From an uncultured Clostridia bacterium (GTDB taxonomy: Bacteria > Bacillota > Clostridia > Lutisporales > Lutisporaceae), in assembly GCA_937930535.1 (NCBI GenBank), contig CALGKJ010000226.1, forward strand, positions 1 through 33,895: DNA of 33,895 nt, written 5' to 3'. Within the stretch, counting starts at the first letter, position 1. Every line of letters starts with the position of its first letter. This document shows, piece after piece, positions 17,279 to 24,198 of this stretch. The translations under genes and the position numbers were made by a program. The notes beneath the pieces are model-generated. The model did no database searches. It was not told the DNA's origin and saw only the letters and a list, made by a program, of their open reading frames with translations.

Positions 17279-17307
17279 ATTATACTTCAATATGCTTCGC
17301 AGTACAA
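17279..17307 (-). promoter_or_regulatory. Sigma-A promoter of the SPOR-to-PHP operon
   Basis: On the minus strand TTGTAC and a perfect TATAAT are separated by exactly 17 bp. The predicted start is near 17272, about 64 nt before the SPOR-protein ATG. No internal terminator is visible between 17208 and 13091, so it may drive all six genes. Confidence 0.7.
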
Positions 17308-17401
17308 ATTAATTTTTACAGAATTATACATACTATAATTTTATAATAATTATTGATAGTGAAAAAAGTTTGTATTAAAATTAAGTAAAGGAGTGAAATA
17401 G

Positions 17402-17980
17402 ATGTCTTCAATGCTGAATAACATACTAAGACAAAAACTAATGCAAATACAAAGCCAATTGCCTCCATATGTAAAAATTATAAAGGACAAACCCTTTAAT
17501 TTTGAAAATGTATTAAGTGATGAAATTAGTCCTGATAACCTGACACAAACTGAATTAGACTCTGTTTCATCAAATTATTATAATAATATTGATTATAAAG
17601 GTGATTACAGTGAACTAATTGAACAGGCATCAAAAAAATACAATATAGGCAGTAATATTATAAAGGCAGTAATCAAAGCTGAATCGAATTTTAAACCCAA
17701 TGTTGTTTCTACAGCAGGAGCTATGGGGCTTATGCAATTAATGCCTGGCACAGCCGAAGGGCTTGGTGTAAAAAATGCCTTTGATCCTGCGCAAAATATC
17801 GACGGAGGCGTTCGCTACTTAAAGTCCATGCTTAAGGAATTCGGTGGTAATCTTGAACTTGCCTTGGCTGCGTATAATGCCGGACCCGGCAATGTTAAAA
17901 AATATGGAGGAATACCGCCATTTAAGGAGACTCAAGATTACGTTAAAAAAATCATGGGATACTTACGTAATAAAGTGTAA
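17402..17980 (+). CDS. Lytic transglycosylase, SLT domain, no signal peptide
   Basis: 192 aa. The C-terminal half (about 68-188) is a Slt70-like domain: catalytic Glu in IKAESNF, then [23 protein letters not shown] and [12 protein letters not shown]. Such enzymes cleave peptidoglycan between MurNAc and GlcNAc, forming anhydroMurNAc. The N-terminal 65 residues are polar with no signal peptide or membrane helix, so export would need another route. The start has AAGGAG eight bases upstream. It is transcribed divergently from the SPOR-protein operon and ends at a strong terminator, so it is a single-gene unit. Confidence 0.88.
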   Translation: MSSMLNNILRQKLMQIQSQLPPYVKIIKDKPFNFENVLSDEISPDNLTQTELDSVSSNYYNNIDYKGDYSELIEQASKKYNIGSNIIKAVIKAESNFKPNVVSTAGAMGLMQLMPGTAEGLGVKNAFDPAQNIDGGVRYLKSMLKEFGGNLELALAAYNAGPGNVKKYGGIPPFKETQDYVKKIMGYLRNKV

Positions 17981-17984
17981 ATTT

Positions 17985-18017
17985 AAAAATAACTCCTCAT
18001 TTAGCGGAGTTATTTTT
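17985..18017 (+). terminator. Rho-independent terminator of the lytic transglycosylase gene
   Basis: AAAAATAACTCC and GGAGTTATTTTT form a perfect 12-bp stem with a 9-nt loop and T-rich end, five bases after the stop codon. The A-rich 5' arm means it may also act on the convergent GNAT transcript. Confidence 0.88.
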
Positions 18018-18054
18018 ATTTTGCTTAAATACCGAGTCCAAAAGAAATTTAATA

Positions 18055-18585
18055 TTAAATATCCTTTTTCATTATAATAAAATCCTCAGTATTATTATTT
18101 AATCTAATATATTGCTCAATAGTTCTTAAGTAGTCGAATCCAAGGTTTTGCCAGAACTTTTTGCCAACCTTGTTGCCTGCAATAATCCCAATATATATTC
18201 TTCTGACATCGTAGGATTTATTTAGAAGCTGCATTATTGAGCCAATTGATCTTTTTCCTATTCCTTTTTTCTGATAGCTGCTGTCAATAAGTATAGATGA
18301 AATCCATGCTTCCTCATTGTTTTCATAATCAATTCTGCCCTTAATTACACCTATAAGATCATAAATAGCACTATCTCTTAAAAAAACACCAGTAAAGAAC
18401 TCATGACTATTTACAAGCACCTCAAGATATTTTTCATTAATGTCGTTTAAGGACATTGGCAAATCAATTCCTGTGGCATAAATATTCAGTTCATTTTGAT
18501 TATACAGCTCAAGTACTTTTTCAAGATTTTCCTTTCGGATATCTCTAAAAACTAAATTGTCACTTTCTATGTTGATTTTTAACAT
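18055..18585 (-). CDS. GNAT-family N-acetyltransferase
   Basis: 176 aa, a single GNAT domain. It has the N-terminal LVFRDIRKENLEKVLELY, the acetyl-CoA loop in SSYQKKGIGKRSIGSI (motif A, Q/RxxGxG/A) and the C-terminal GNKVGKKFWQNLGF typical of the fold. The acceptor substrate cannot be inferred. The ATG follows AAAGGTGA. It is probably a single-gene unit convergent with the lytic transglycosylase. The 252 bp upstream are AT-rich and contain no gene. Confidence 0.88.
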   Translation of the reverse strand: MLKINIESDNLVFRDIRKENLEKVLELYNQNELNIYATGIDLPMSLNDINEKYLEVLVNSHEFFTGVFLRDSAIYDLIGVIKGRIDYENNEEAWISSILIDSSYQKKGIGKRSIGSIMQLLNKSYDVRRIYIGIIAGNKVGKKFWQNLGFDYLRTIEQYIRLNNNTEDFIIMKKDI

Positions 18586-18792
18586 AAAATCACCTTTGCT
18601 TAAAAAATACTATAATTTAGTACTGCTTAATTTTTTATATTTTTTTACCAGACTAAACAAATATATTATGTTAATCTAATAAAAACACAACCTTAAGTGT
18701 GGTTCTATTCTAAAATATAGTATTCTACATACACTATTAAAATCCTCTTTTCATTATTTTACATAGTCCTTGTATTTATCCAACTGACCATA

Positions 18793-18833
18793 AAAAAATA
18801 ACCAGATAATATTGCTGTTCCTGGTTATTTTTT
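18793..18833. terminator. Rho-independent terminator after the alcohol dehydrogenase
   Basis: AAAAAATAACCAG and CTGGTTATTTTTT form a perfect 13-bp stem with a 15-nt loop. On the minus strand a T-run follows, four bases beyond the dehydrogenase stop. Confidence 0.88.
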
Positions 18834-18837
18834 CAAA

Positions 18838-19971
18838 TTAATTTCTATATATATCTGTTAATAGCTGCTTCATTTCCTCTTTGGATATACTTACAGGATT
18901 AACTCTTGTTGATCCTTTTAAAGAATTTTCTGTTAATACCTCCAAATCTCTATCAAAGACTTCTCTGGAAATTCCCATATTTGTAAAGCCTTTTGGTATT
19001 CCTAATATTTCATTTAATTCAACTACTGCTTGTATAAAATCGTCCTTTTCAATTCTTTTAGCAAGATATTTAAGTTTGTTTTTTACTTCTGTGTCCTTTG
19101 AATTAAATTTTAGAACATAGGGCAGCACTACGGCATTTATTAAGCCATGTCCCAGATTATACATGCCTCCTATTGAATGTGCTATTCCATGAGCCATACC
19201 AAGTCCAACATTTGCAAAGGCACTTCCTGCCATACACTGATAATTATGCACCTTTTGTCTGCTTTCAATATCCCCCTTTAAATAAGATAAAGGCAGGTAT
19301 TTAAATAGTCCTTCAATTGCACCAGAAGCAAGACATTCAGTAAAATCATCCAAATTTTTATTAATATAACATTCAACTGCATGTGTCATGGCATCCATTC
19401 CTGTCTCCGCAGCAATATGAGCAGGCATAGTAAGTGTAAGTTTGGGATCCAATATGGCTATATCTGGTATAAATGCCTTTGACCTTAAACCAAGCTTTAT
19501 ATTTTCAGATTCATATGTAATTACGGCTGATTTGGTTACTTCAGTACCAGTGCCTGAGGTAGTAGGTATTGCAATAAATTTAGTTGACTTCCTATACTCT
19601 GGTATTTCGCCTGTCTTAACCTTTTCAAAATCTAAATCAGGATAGTCATAAAACAATGTCATTACCTTGGCAGCATCAATAGCCGAACCACCCCCAACAG
19701 CAATAACGCTATCGGGGTTAAAATCTCGCATTACGCTAAGCCCATCCATTACCTCCTTAGTAGTTGGATTCTGCTTAATGCCAGAATAAACGCAATACTT
19801 TATACCAGCGTTTTCTAATAGCTGTTTCATTTTATCTATAGTGCCATATTTGAAGGTTGAGCCTTCTCCTGTTATTATTATAACTTTAGAAGTATTAAGC
19901 TTTGTTATGTATTCCAAGGAATTACTGCCTGTAACAATAAGCTCTCCATGAAGCTTTATTTCCTTCATCAT
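18838..19971 (-). CDS. Iron-containing (group III) alcohol dehydrogenase
   Basis: 377 aa, usual length. It is an NAD(P)-dependent Fe-ADH fold. The dinucleotide loop GGGSAIDAAK, PTTSGTGTEVT and the metal site GMDAMTHAVE, with later His ligands in GMAHGIAHSIGGMYNLGHG, are intact. Members reduce aldehydes such as butyraldehyde or acetaldehyde during fermentation; the substrate here is not determinable. The gene starts with two consecutive ATG codons that overlap the stop of the upstream 58-aa Cys-rich gene (sequence AAATGATG), so the two are co-translated. GGGGGAAG precedes the start. Confidence 0.92.
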   Translation of the reverse strand: MMKEIKLHGELIVTGSNSLEYITKLNTSKVIIITGEGSTFKYGTIDKMKQLLENAGIKYCVYSGIKQNPTTKEVMDGLSVMRDFNPDSVIAVGGGSAIDAAKVMTLFYDYPDLDFEKVKTGEIPEYRKSTKFIAIPTTSGTGTEVTKSAVITYESENIKLGLRSKAFIPDIAILDPKLTLTMPAHIAAETGMDAMTHAVECYINKNLDDFTECLASGAIEGLFKYLPLSYLKGDIESRQKVHNYQCMAGSAFANVGLGMAHGIAHSIGGMYNLGHGLINAVVLPYVLKFNSKDTEVKNKLKYLAKRIEKDDFIQAVVELNEILGIPKGFTNMGISREVFDRDLEVLTENSLKGSTRVNPVSISKEEMKQLLTDIYRN

Positions 19972-20144
19972 TTACTTCCCCCGATATTTTTGAAAATTTT
20001 TTCAAGCAAAGTCTTTTTAGGACTTCTCCTACAGTATACCTTATATTTACTTGTTTTGTGATGTTCAATACATTCACTGCATTTTCCGTGTCTTTCGCAT
20101 TTAATCTTCGGACATACACAAGCATTATCAGACTTATGGCTCAT
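19968..20144 (-). CDS. 58-aa Cys-rich small protein, translationally coupled to the alcohol dehydrogenase
   Basis: 58 aa with an excellent ribosome site (GGAGGG, five to six bases before ATG). Cys residues at 9, 11, 16, 22, 25 and 38 and His at 19, 28 and 29 are arranged as CVCP-x3-C, RHGKCSEC and HH, ending in YCRR. The pattern suggests a zinc-ribbon-like or other metal-binding fold. I recognise it as similar to small uncharacterised clostridial proteins, but I know no function. It overlaps the dehydrogenase start by 4 bp, so it is probably expressed with it. The C terminus is basic (SPKKTLLEKIFKNIGGSK). Confidence 0.8.
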   Translation of the reverse strand: MSHKSDNACVCPKIKCERHGKCSECIEHHKTSKYKVYCRRSPKKTLLEKIFKNIGGSK

Positions 20145-20171
20145 AATATCCCTCCTGACTTAGAAAAATAG

Positions 20172-20200
20172 TCTATATAAGTTTATTATAAAAATTGCAA
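20172..20200 (-). promoter_or_regulatory. Putative promoter for the Cys-rich protein and dehydrogenase
   Basis: On the minus strand TTGCAA and TATAGA lie 17 bp apart, about 28 nt upstream of the small gene's ATG. Matches are four and four to five of six. Confidence 0.45.
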
Positions 20201-20245
20201 TAAATATATTACATTATCGTAAGTGTGTTATGCGATTTATATTCG

Positions 20246-20298
20246 ATAGAAAGCAAAAGAAAGTACTTGCTAAATGTAAATTATTTATTGCTTTCTAT
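20246..20298. repeat. 11-bp inverted repeat in the divergent intergenic region
   Basis: ATAGAAAGCAA (20246-20256) and TTGCTTTCTAT (20288-20298) are perfect inverted repeats with a 31-nt spacer, within the 424-bp gap between the Cys-rich gene and the metallophosphoesterase gene (20145-20568). I see no other gene in that gap; TTTCTATATA recurs three times in it. Confidence 0.45.
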
Positions 20299-20568
20299 AT
20301 AGCACTTTTTTTAAGACTTTTGATATCAAAGATCTTATATAGCAAAAAGTAAAATCCTCATTATTTTTTAATTCAAAGTGTATATTTATTAGATTTTAAT
20401 ATGGATTATTTGTCACTTTCTATATATAATCATATTGTACGTTACTTTCTTGGGACTAAATATAGCAGTTCGTAGCCACATTATGTAAATTTCTAATAAT
20501 TATGCTTACTATAGGATTTTCTATATATATGTGAAAACAAAATTATAAAGATAAAAGGTGAAGCCAAA

Positions 20569-21156
20569 ATGAAAATTCTTGTACTATCAGACTTAGAGGC
20601 TCCTTATATATGGGATCACTTTAATCCTCAGAGATTCAGTGATATAGACCTTATTATATCCTGCGGTGACTTAAAGGCTGAATATCTTTCCTTTGTGGTA
20701 ACCATGATAAAAGCACCCTTGTTTTATGTTCACGGCAACCATGACCATGATTATTTGATAAATCCTCCTGATGGATGTATTTGTATAGACGATAAGCTGA
20801 TATTGTATAACGGTATCAGAATAATGGGGCTTGGCGGCACACAAAACTATAACAACGGCCCATTTCAATACTCAGAATTTCAAATGAGTAAACGTATTAT
20901 GAAGCTGTATCCGAAGCTTCTCATTAACAAGGGGCTGGATATACTAGTGTCTCATGCACCTGCCTATGGGCTGGATGATGGCAGTGATCTATGTCATAGA
21001 GGCTTCAAATGCTTTGTAAAGCTGATGAACAAATATTCGCCCTCTTACTTTATACATGGTCATCAGCATCTTAATTATCATAACCGCCAAAGAGATTCAG
21101 TATATAATAATACAACCATAATAAATGCCTATGGATACTTTATATTCGAATTCTAG
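20569..21156 (+). CDS. Calcineurin-like metallophosphoesterase
   Basis: 195 aa. Metal-binding motifs are complete and in order: LSDLEAP, SCGDLKAEYL, HGNHDHDY, SHAPAYGLDDG and HGHQHLNYH. It should be a cytoplasmic binuclear-metal phosphoesterase of the YfcE-like/Icc-like type. The substrate is unknown. The ATG has AAAAGGTGA eight bases upstream. Its TAG stop shares the palindrome CTAG with the stop of the convergent BMP-domain gene, leaving no room for a terminator between them. Confidence 0.9.
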   Translation: MKILVLSDLEAPYIWDHFNPQRFSDIDLIISCGDLKAEYLSFVVTMIKAPLFYVHGNHDHDYLINPPDGCICIDDKLILYNGIRIMGLGGTQNYNNGPFQYSEFQMSKRIMKLYPKLLINKGLDILVSHAPAYGLDDGSDLCHRGFKCFVKLMNKYSPSYFIHGHQHLNYHNRQRDSVYNNTTIINAYGYFIFEF

Positions 21157-23102
21157 CCGTTTGTTATTATGGATTTTATAAGCATATCCTGTGGAAGTGT
21201 TATATCTATGGAAACTGGCAGATTACCCTCTACATTGTCAACGAACCAATCCATACTTAATATTTCATCATCGTCTGCCTTTTCATCTTCTTGTATTCTA
21301 AGCACCTTTTTTTGATCATAAATTGGTCCTGTAAAGGGGTGAAATTCATTTTGTATTATTGACTTTTTCATTAAAGCTACCAGCTTTTTAACATCTGATG
21401 GAACTATGTTGCTTAAAGGCAATATATCTACTACTCCAGCGTTCATACCCCACCAGAAATTCTCAAGCTTTGGAGTGCTGCTCAGAAGCTCAAAAATCAC
21501 CTTCCAGGTTCCACTTAGAATATTTCTAATCAGCTTTTCATAAAATATACCCCAATTGCATATTACAGATGTTAAAAATCTATCTGGTGCAAACTTGCTC
21601 ATATCACATATATATCCTATAGAGTAAACGCCGTATTCCTGTGCAACCTCCTGAGGTGCTGGGGAATTTTGATGCTGACTGATAACATCTGCACCAGCTC
21701 TTACCAACTGCAAGGCGGCTTCTCTGGCATGTGTATAATTGTCCCACATATTAGTCCATATAACCTTTACTACTGCTCGTGGATTAACCATTTTTACACC
21801 TAAAGCAAAGGCATTTATACCACTAATTATTTCAGGTATGGGGAAGGCAGCCACATATCCTATTATGTTTGACTCAGTCATGGCTCCAGCAACAAGTCCT
21901 GACAAAAACCTTGGCTCATATACTCGTCCAAAATAAGTGCTCATATGCTTGTAGGTTCTTGTTCCTGAGCAATTTAAAAATTTTACGTTAGGAAACTCTA
22001 TAGCTGCTTTTAATGTGGCATTAGCAAAGGTAGGACAGGTTGTGAATATCACATCATTATCCCCTTGAGCCAGCTCTTTTATAAAATCATATGAGTCACC
22101 GCTTCCATGCATTTTCTCAACATAGTGTGTTTCAATATAATCTCCCAAAATTCGCTGTATATACTGTCTTCCCTGCTCATGAGCGTTGCTCCAGTTTGTT
22201 TCTCTGCATGTATTGGCATACGCAAAAGCTATTTTTAACTTTTTACTTGGTGTGACAAGGTTTGTTATTTTTGATATAACATTGGATGCCGCTGCAAGTC
22301 CAATGTGCTCCTTTACGTTCTCCGGCTCAAGCTCTTTAATGAATTCCCTTATAATAGGCTTCAGCTTCTTCTCATCTATTTCAGTGGGTAAGCCGTATAT
22401 TTTTATGTATTCCAGAAAAGCATCACCTGTTGTCAGCTCAAGCTTTTTTCCGCCTACCTCATGGTAAATACTTCTAAATGGTATATATAAGGAATTGATA
22501 AAGTATTTATTTCTTTCTATGTCAATTGGTGGAACAAACTCTGACAGATATTTCTCCAGTTCTGAAAACGAACCTTCCTTGGAAAACCAGATACAGTTAA
22601 TTTTATTGCGGCTGTAAAAATCCATAAACTCATAGTATATTCTGATGTCCTGAGCCTGATCATCCTTTTTCGGTATAAGCCTTATTACTTTTGCAGCTAT
22701 GGAAAAGCCGTCCATATACTTTAAGATGCTTACCCTCTTATTTCCCTCAACTACATAAAACCAGTTCAGATACTCATAAACCTGTATTGGATCACTAATC
22801 CCTTCTGTAATATGCCAATCCATCAATCTGCACCACTTTATAGCAAACTCGCTGTCTTCGTCCAGAAGGGGCATAAAACTGCGTGAGAATGCAATACTTC
22901 TTGAATGCGAATAGGTTCCCACTATCTTTTGGAGAGGTATTTCAACCAAATCCAATGTAATTTCTGAAACTATTTCTGTATTATTGATTATGCCTTGCAA
23001 GGTATTAAGATATCCATTCTCACCTTTGGATACACAGGCTGCATATTCTTTTTTGGCTGCCCTGCGGGCATTTCTATATTCATCAATAAATGATTCGCTC
23101 AT
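21153..23102 (-). CDS. ParB-like domain fused to BMP-type ligand-binding domain
   Basis: 649 aa from the ATG eight bases after AAAGGG. No signal peptide or lipobox, so cytoplasmic. The N-terminal part contains a ParB/sulfiredoxin-like stretch, with DPIQVYEYLNW then VVEGNKRVSILKYMDG. From about residue 285 it is a BMP/PnrA-type periplasmic-binding-protein fold, with KIAFAYANTCRETNWSNAHE, VIFTTCPTFANATLKAA, RFLSGLVAGAMT, IGYVAAFPIPEIISGINAF and GADVISQHQNSPA. Secreted BMP proteins bind nucleosides for ABC importers; an intracellular fused version suggests ligand sensing instead, which is inference. No ABC transporter gene is adjacent. Confidence 0.82.
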   Translation of the reverse strand: MSESFIDEYRNARRAAKKEYAACVSKGENGYLNTLQGIINNTEIVSEITLDLVEIPLQKIVGTYSHSRSIAFSRSFMPLLDEDSEFAIKWCRLMDWHITEGISDPIQVYEYLNWFYVVEGNKRVSILKYMDGFSIAAKVIRLIPKKDDQAQDIRIYYEFMDFYSRNKINCIWFSKEGSFSELEKYLSEFVPPIDIERNKYFINSLYIPFRSIYHEVGGKKLELTTGDAFLEYIKIYGLPTEIDEKKLKPIIREFIKELEPENVKEHIGLAAASNVISKITNLVTPSKKLKIAFAYANTCRETNWSNAHEQGRQYIQRILGDYIETHYVEKMHGSGDSYDFIKELAQGDNDVIFTTCPTFANATLKAAIEFPNVKFLNCSGTRTYKHMSTYFGRVYEPRFLSGLVAGAMTESNIIGYVAAFPIPEIISGINAFALGVKMVNPRAVVKVIWTNMWDNYTHAREAALQLVRAGADVISQHQNSPAPQEVAQEYGVYSIGYICDMSKFAPDRFLTSVICNWGIFYEKLIRNILSGTWKVIFELLSSTPKLENFWWGMNAGVVDILPLSNIVPSDVKKLVALMKKSIIQNEFHPFTGPIYDQKKVLRIQEDEKADDDEILSMDWFVDNVEGNLPVSIDITLPQDMLIKSIITNG

Positions 23103-23290
23103 ATAATCAACCCTTTCAAAAAGGAAATAAACATTAATAAATTTATTACATTTTATCTGATGTTTGCTCTTTAAACAAGTATTTTTTTGCATAAGTGTTT
23201 AAGTGCCATATGCACTACTAATTATACTACAATAATCTGGATATAGTTCTATATAAATTTTTATCTTTACAAAAACTTTGTATGTAACAC

Positions 23291-23351
23291 TTTAGTTGCT
23301 TGCTCATATATTGTTATTGGACAAGGAACAACATATGAGCAAGCAACTAAA
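23291..23351. repeat. Very long hairpin (24 of 25 bp)
   Basis: TTTAGTTGCTTGCTCATAT (23291-23309) pairs perfectly with 23333-23351. After one mismatch, TTGTT pairs with AACAA around an 11-nt loop. It lacks a downstream T-run in either orientation and overlaps the T-run of the neighbouring minus-strand terminator. It lies in the 442-bp gap between the DUF6440 and BMP genes (23103-23544), which contains no credible gene. Confidence 0.75.
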
Positions 23352-23382
23352 AAAAGTGCCCTGCTGCTATAGCAGTGGACAC
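23349..23382 (-). terminator. Rho-independent terminator on the minus strand
   Basis: Reading minus strand, GTGTCC pairs with GGGCAC (one G-T pair) and CTGC with GCAG across a small interior loop, followed by seven T. It would end transcription coming from the DUF6440 gene, about 160 nt downstream of that stop, or could form an attenuator ahead of the BMP-domain gene. Confidence 0.6.
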
Positions 23383-23472
23383 CTTTTAAATATTTGAATG
23401 GTTGAGCATAGTATAAATCACTGAATATGGAATTATTTAATCTAAATAGATACCCTCTCACTAACCTCTTAT

Positions 23473-23510
23473 AACTACGGTGTTATGCAGCTATCTGCAA
23501 GCTCGTAGTT
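23473..23510. repeat. Stem-loop with inner hairpin downstream of DUF6440
   Basis: AACTACG (23473-23479) pairs with CGTAGTT (23504-23510), with an inner GCAG-CTAT-CTGC hairpin. On the plus strand it is followed by TTCTTTT. It could be a terminator for plus-strand transcription or part of a structured leader on the minus strand. Confidence 0.45.
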
Positions 23511-23544
23511 TTCTTTTGTTTAATTTCCCCAGCCCGCTTTATGT

Positions 23545-23748
23545 CTAAGCCTCTTTCTCAACTGGCGTTATAATTGGTTCTCCGTTTTGGTTAATCAAAA
23601 TTGTAGTGCTTAATCCATTGACACCTTGAGTAATAAGGTAGTTAACGCCTGTATGCATATCCTGAACTACGGTAAAGCTGGTTAAACCAATAGTATCCTC
23701 ACTTATTAGCTTAAATCTTTTATCCTTTTTAGGCTTACTTCCAAACAT
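23545..23748 (-). CDS. DUF6440-like small protein
   Basis: 67 aa from the ATG behind GGGGGGAG. The sequence KDKRFKLISEDTIG...FTVVQDMHTGVNYLITQG...ILINQNGEPI is the pattern of DUF6440 proteins, short soluble beta-rich proteins of unknown function in Firmicutes and their phages. An upstream in-frame start would put the ribosome site inside the gene and is less likely. It is monocistronic by position. Confidence 0.75.
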   Translation of the reverse strand: MFGSKPKKDKRFKLISEDTIGLTSFTVVQDMHTGVNYLITQGVNGLSTTILINQNGEPIITPVEKEA

Positions 23749-23824
23749 ATTCTCCCCCCTTTCCATGGAGCATTAAGTCTGATATACTCTTTAGAGTACA
23801 AAAAATATCCAGGAGTTGATAGTA

Positions 23825-24007
23825 TTGTGTAAAGAAAATAAGTTATTTTTTAAAAAGAGCTTTGATTACGAAGAAGATGATTATGATCGCTACAAGAATC
23901 TAAATAAAAGCAATAGCAAGGATAAAAGCTTCACCAATAAAGCCAACTTTAAGAAAATCGAGTTTGATTATGAAGAAGATCCTTATGAGCCTGAAAAAAA
24001 CAGATAA
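23825..24007 (+). CDS. Small acidic protein with an internal duplication
   Basis: 60 aa from a TTG nine bases after AGGAG; another TTG nine bases upstream overlaps the ribosome site. The sequence is highly charged and likely disordered. A motif repeats: SFDYEEDDYDRYKN near the start and EFDYEEDPYEPEKN at the C terminus. I do not recognise a family. The 128 bp that follow hold only the chemoreceptor terminator. Moderate confidence that it is a real gene, resting on the ribosome site and the duplication. Confidence 0.5.
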   Translation: MCKENKLFFKKSFDYEEDDYDRYKNLNKSNSKDKSFTNKANFKKIEFDYEEDPYEPEKNR

Positions 24008-24135
24008 AGCTGTGATTTCCAAGCTTTGAAAATATGCAGCCTTCTTTCAAATTATACATTTTTTATATACACTTTACAAGCAACAAAGGTTTGGAGTATC
24101 TTATAACTTCGACGGAAATAGCTCTTAGTATATGT

Positions 24136-24185
24136 AAAAAAGGAGCTGTCTGGAATAAGAAATGATTTCTATTCCAGACAGCTCC
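24136..24185 (-). terminator. Rho-independent terminator of the chemoreceptor gene
   Basis: GGAGCTGTCTGGAATA pairs perfectly with TATTCCAGACAGCTCC, and the stem continues past a bulged base to a tight loop. Reading minus strand it ends in six T. It lies 13 bp after the chemoreceptor stop. Confidence 0.92.
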
Positions 24186-24198
24186 AATACTTTTATTT

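Noticed and set aside
19922-20125. 67-residue minus-strand frame overlapping the Cys-rich gene
   Set aside because: Different frame without ribosome site; the 58-aa frame at 19968-20144 has a strong one and a meaningful Cys pattern.
23267-23461. 64-residue minus-strand frame in the hairpin island
   Set aside because: It runs through the long hairpin and terminator, has no ribosome site and no family resemblance.
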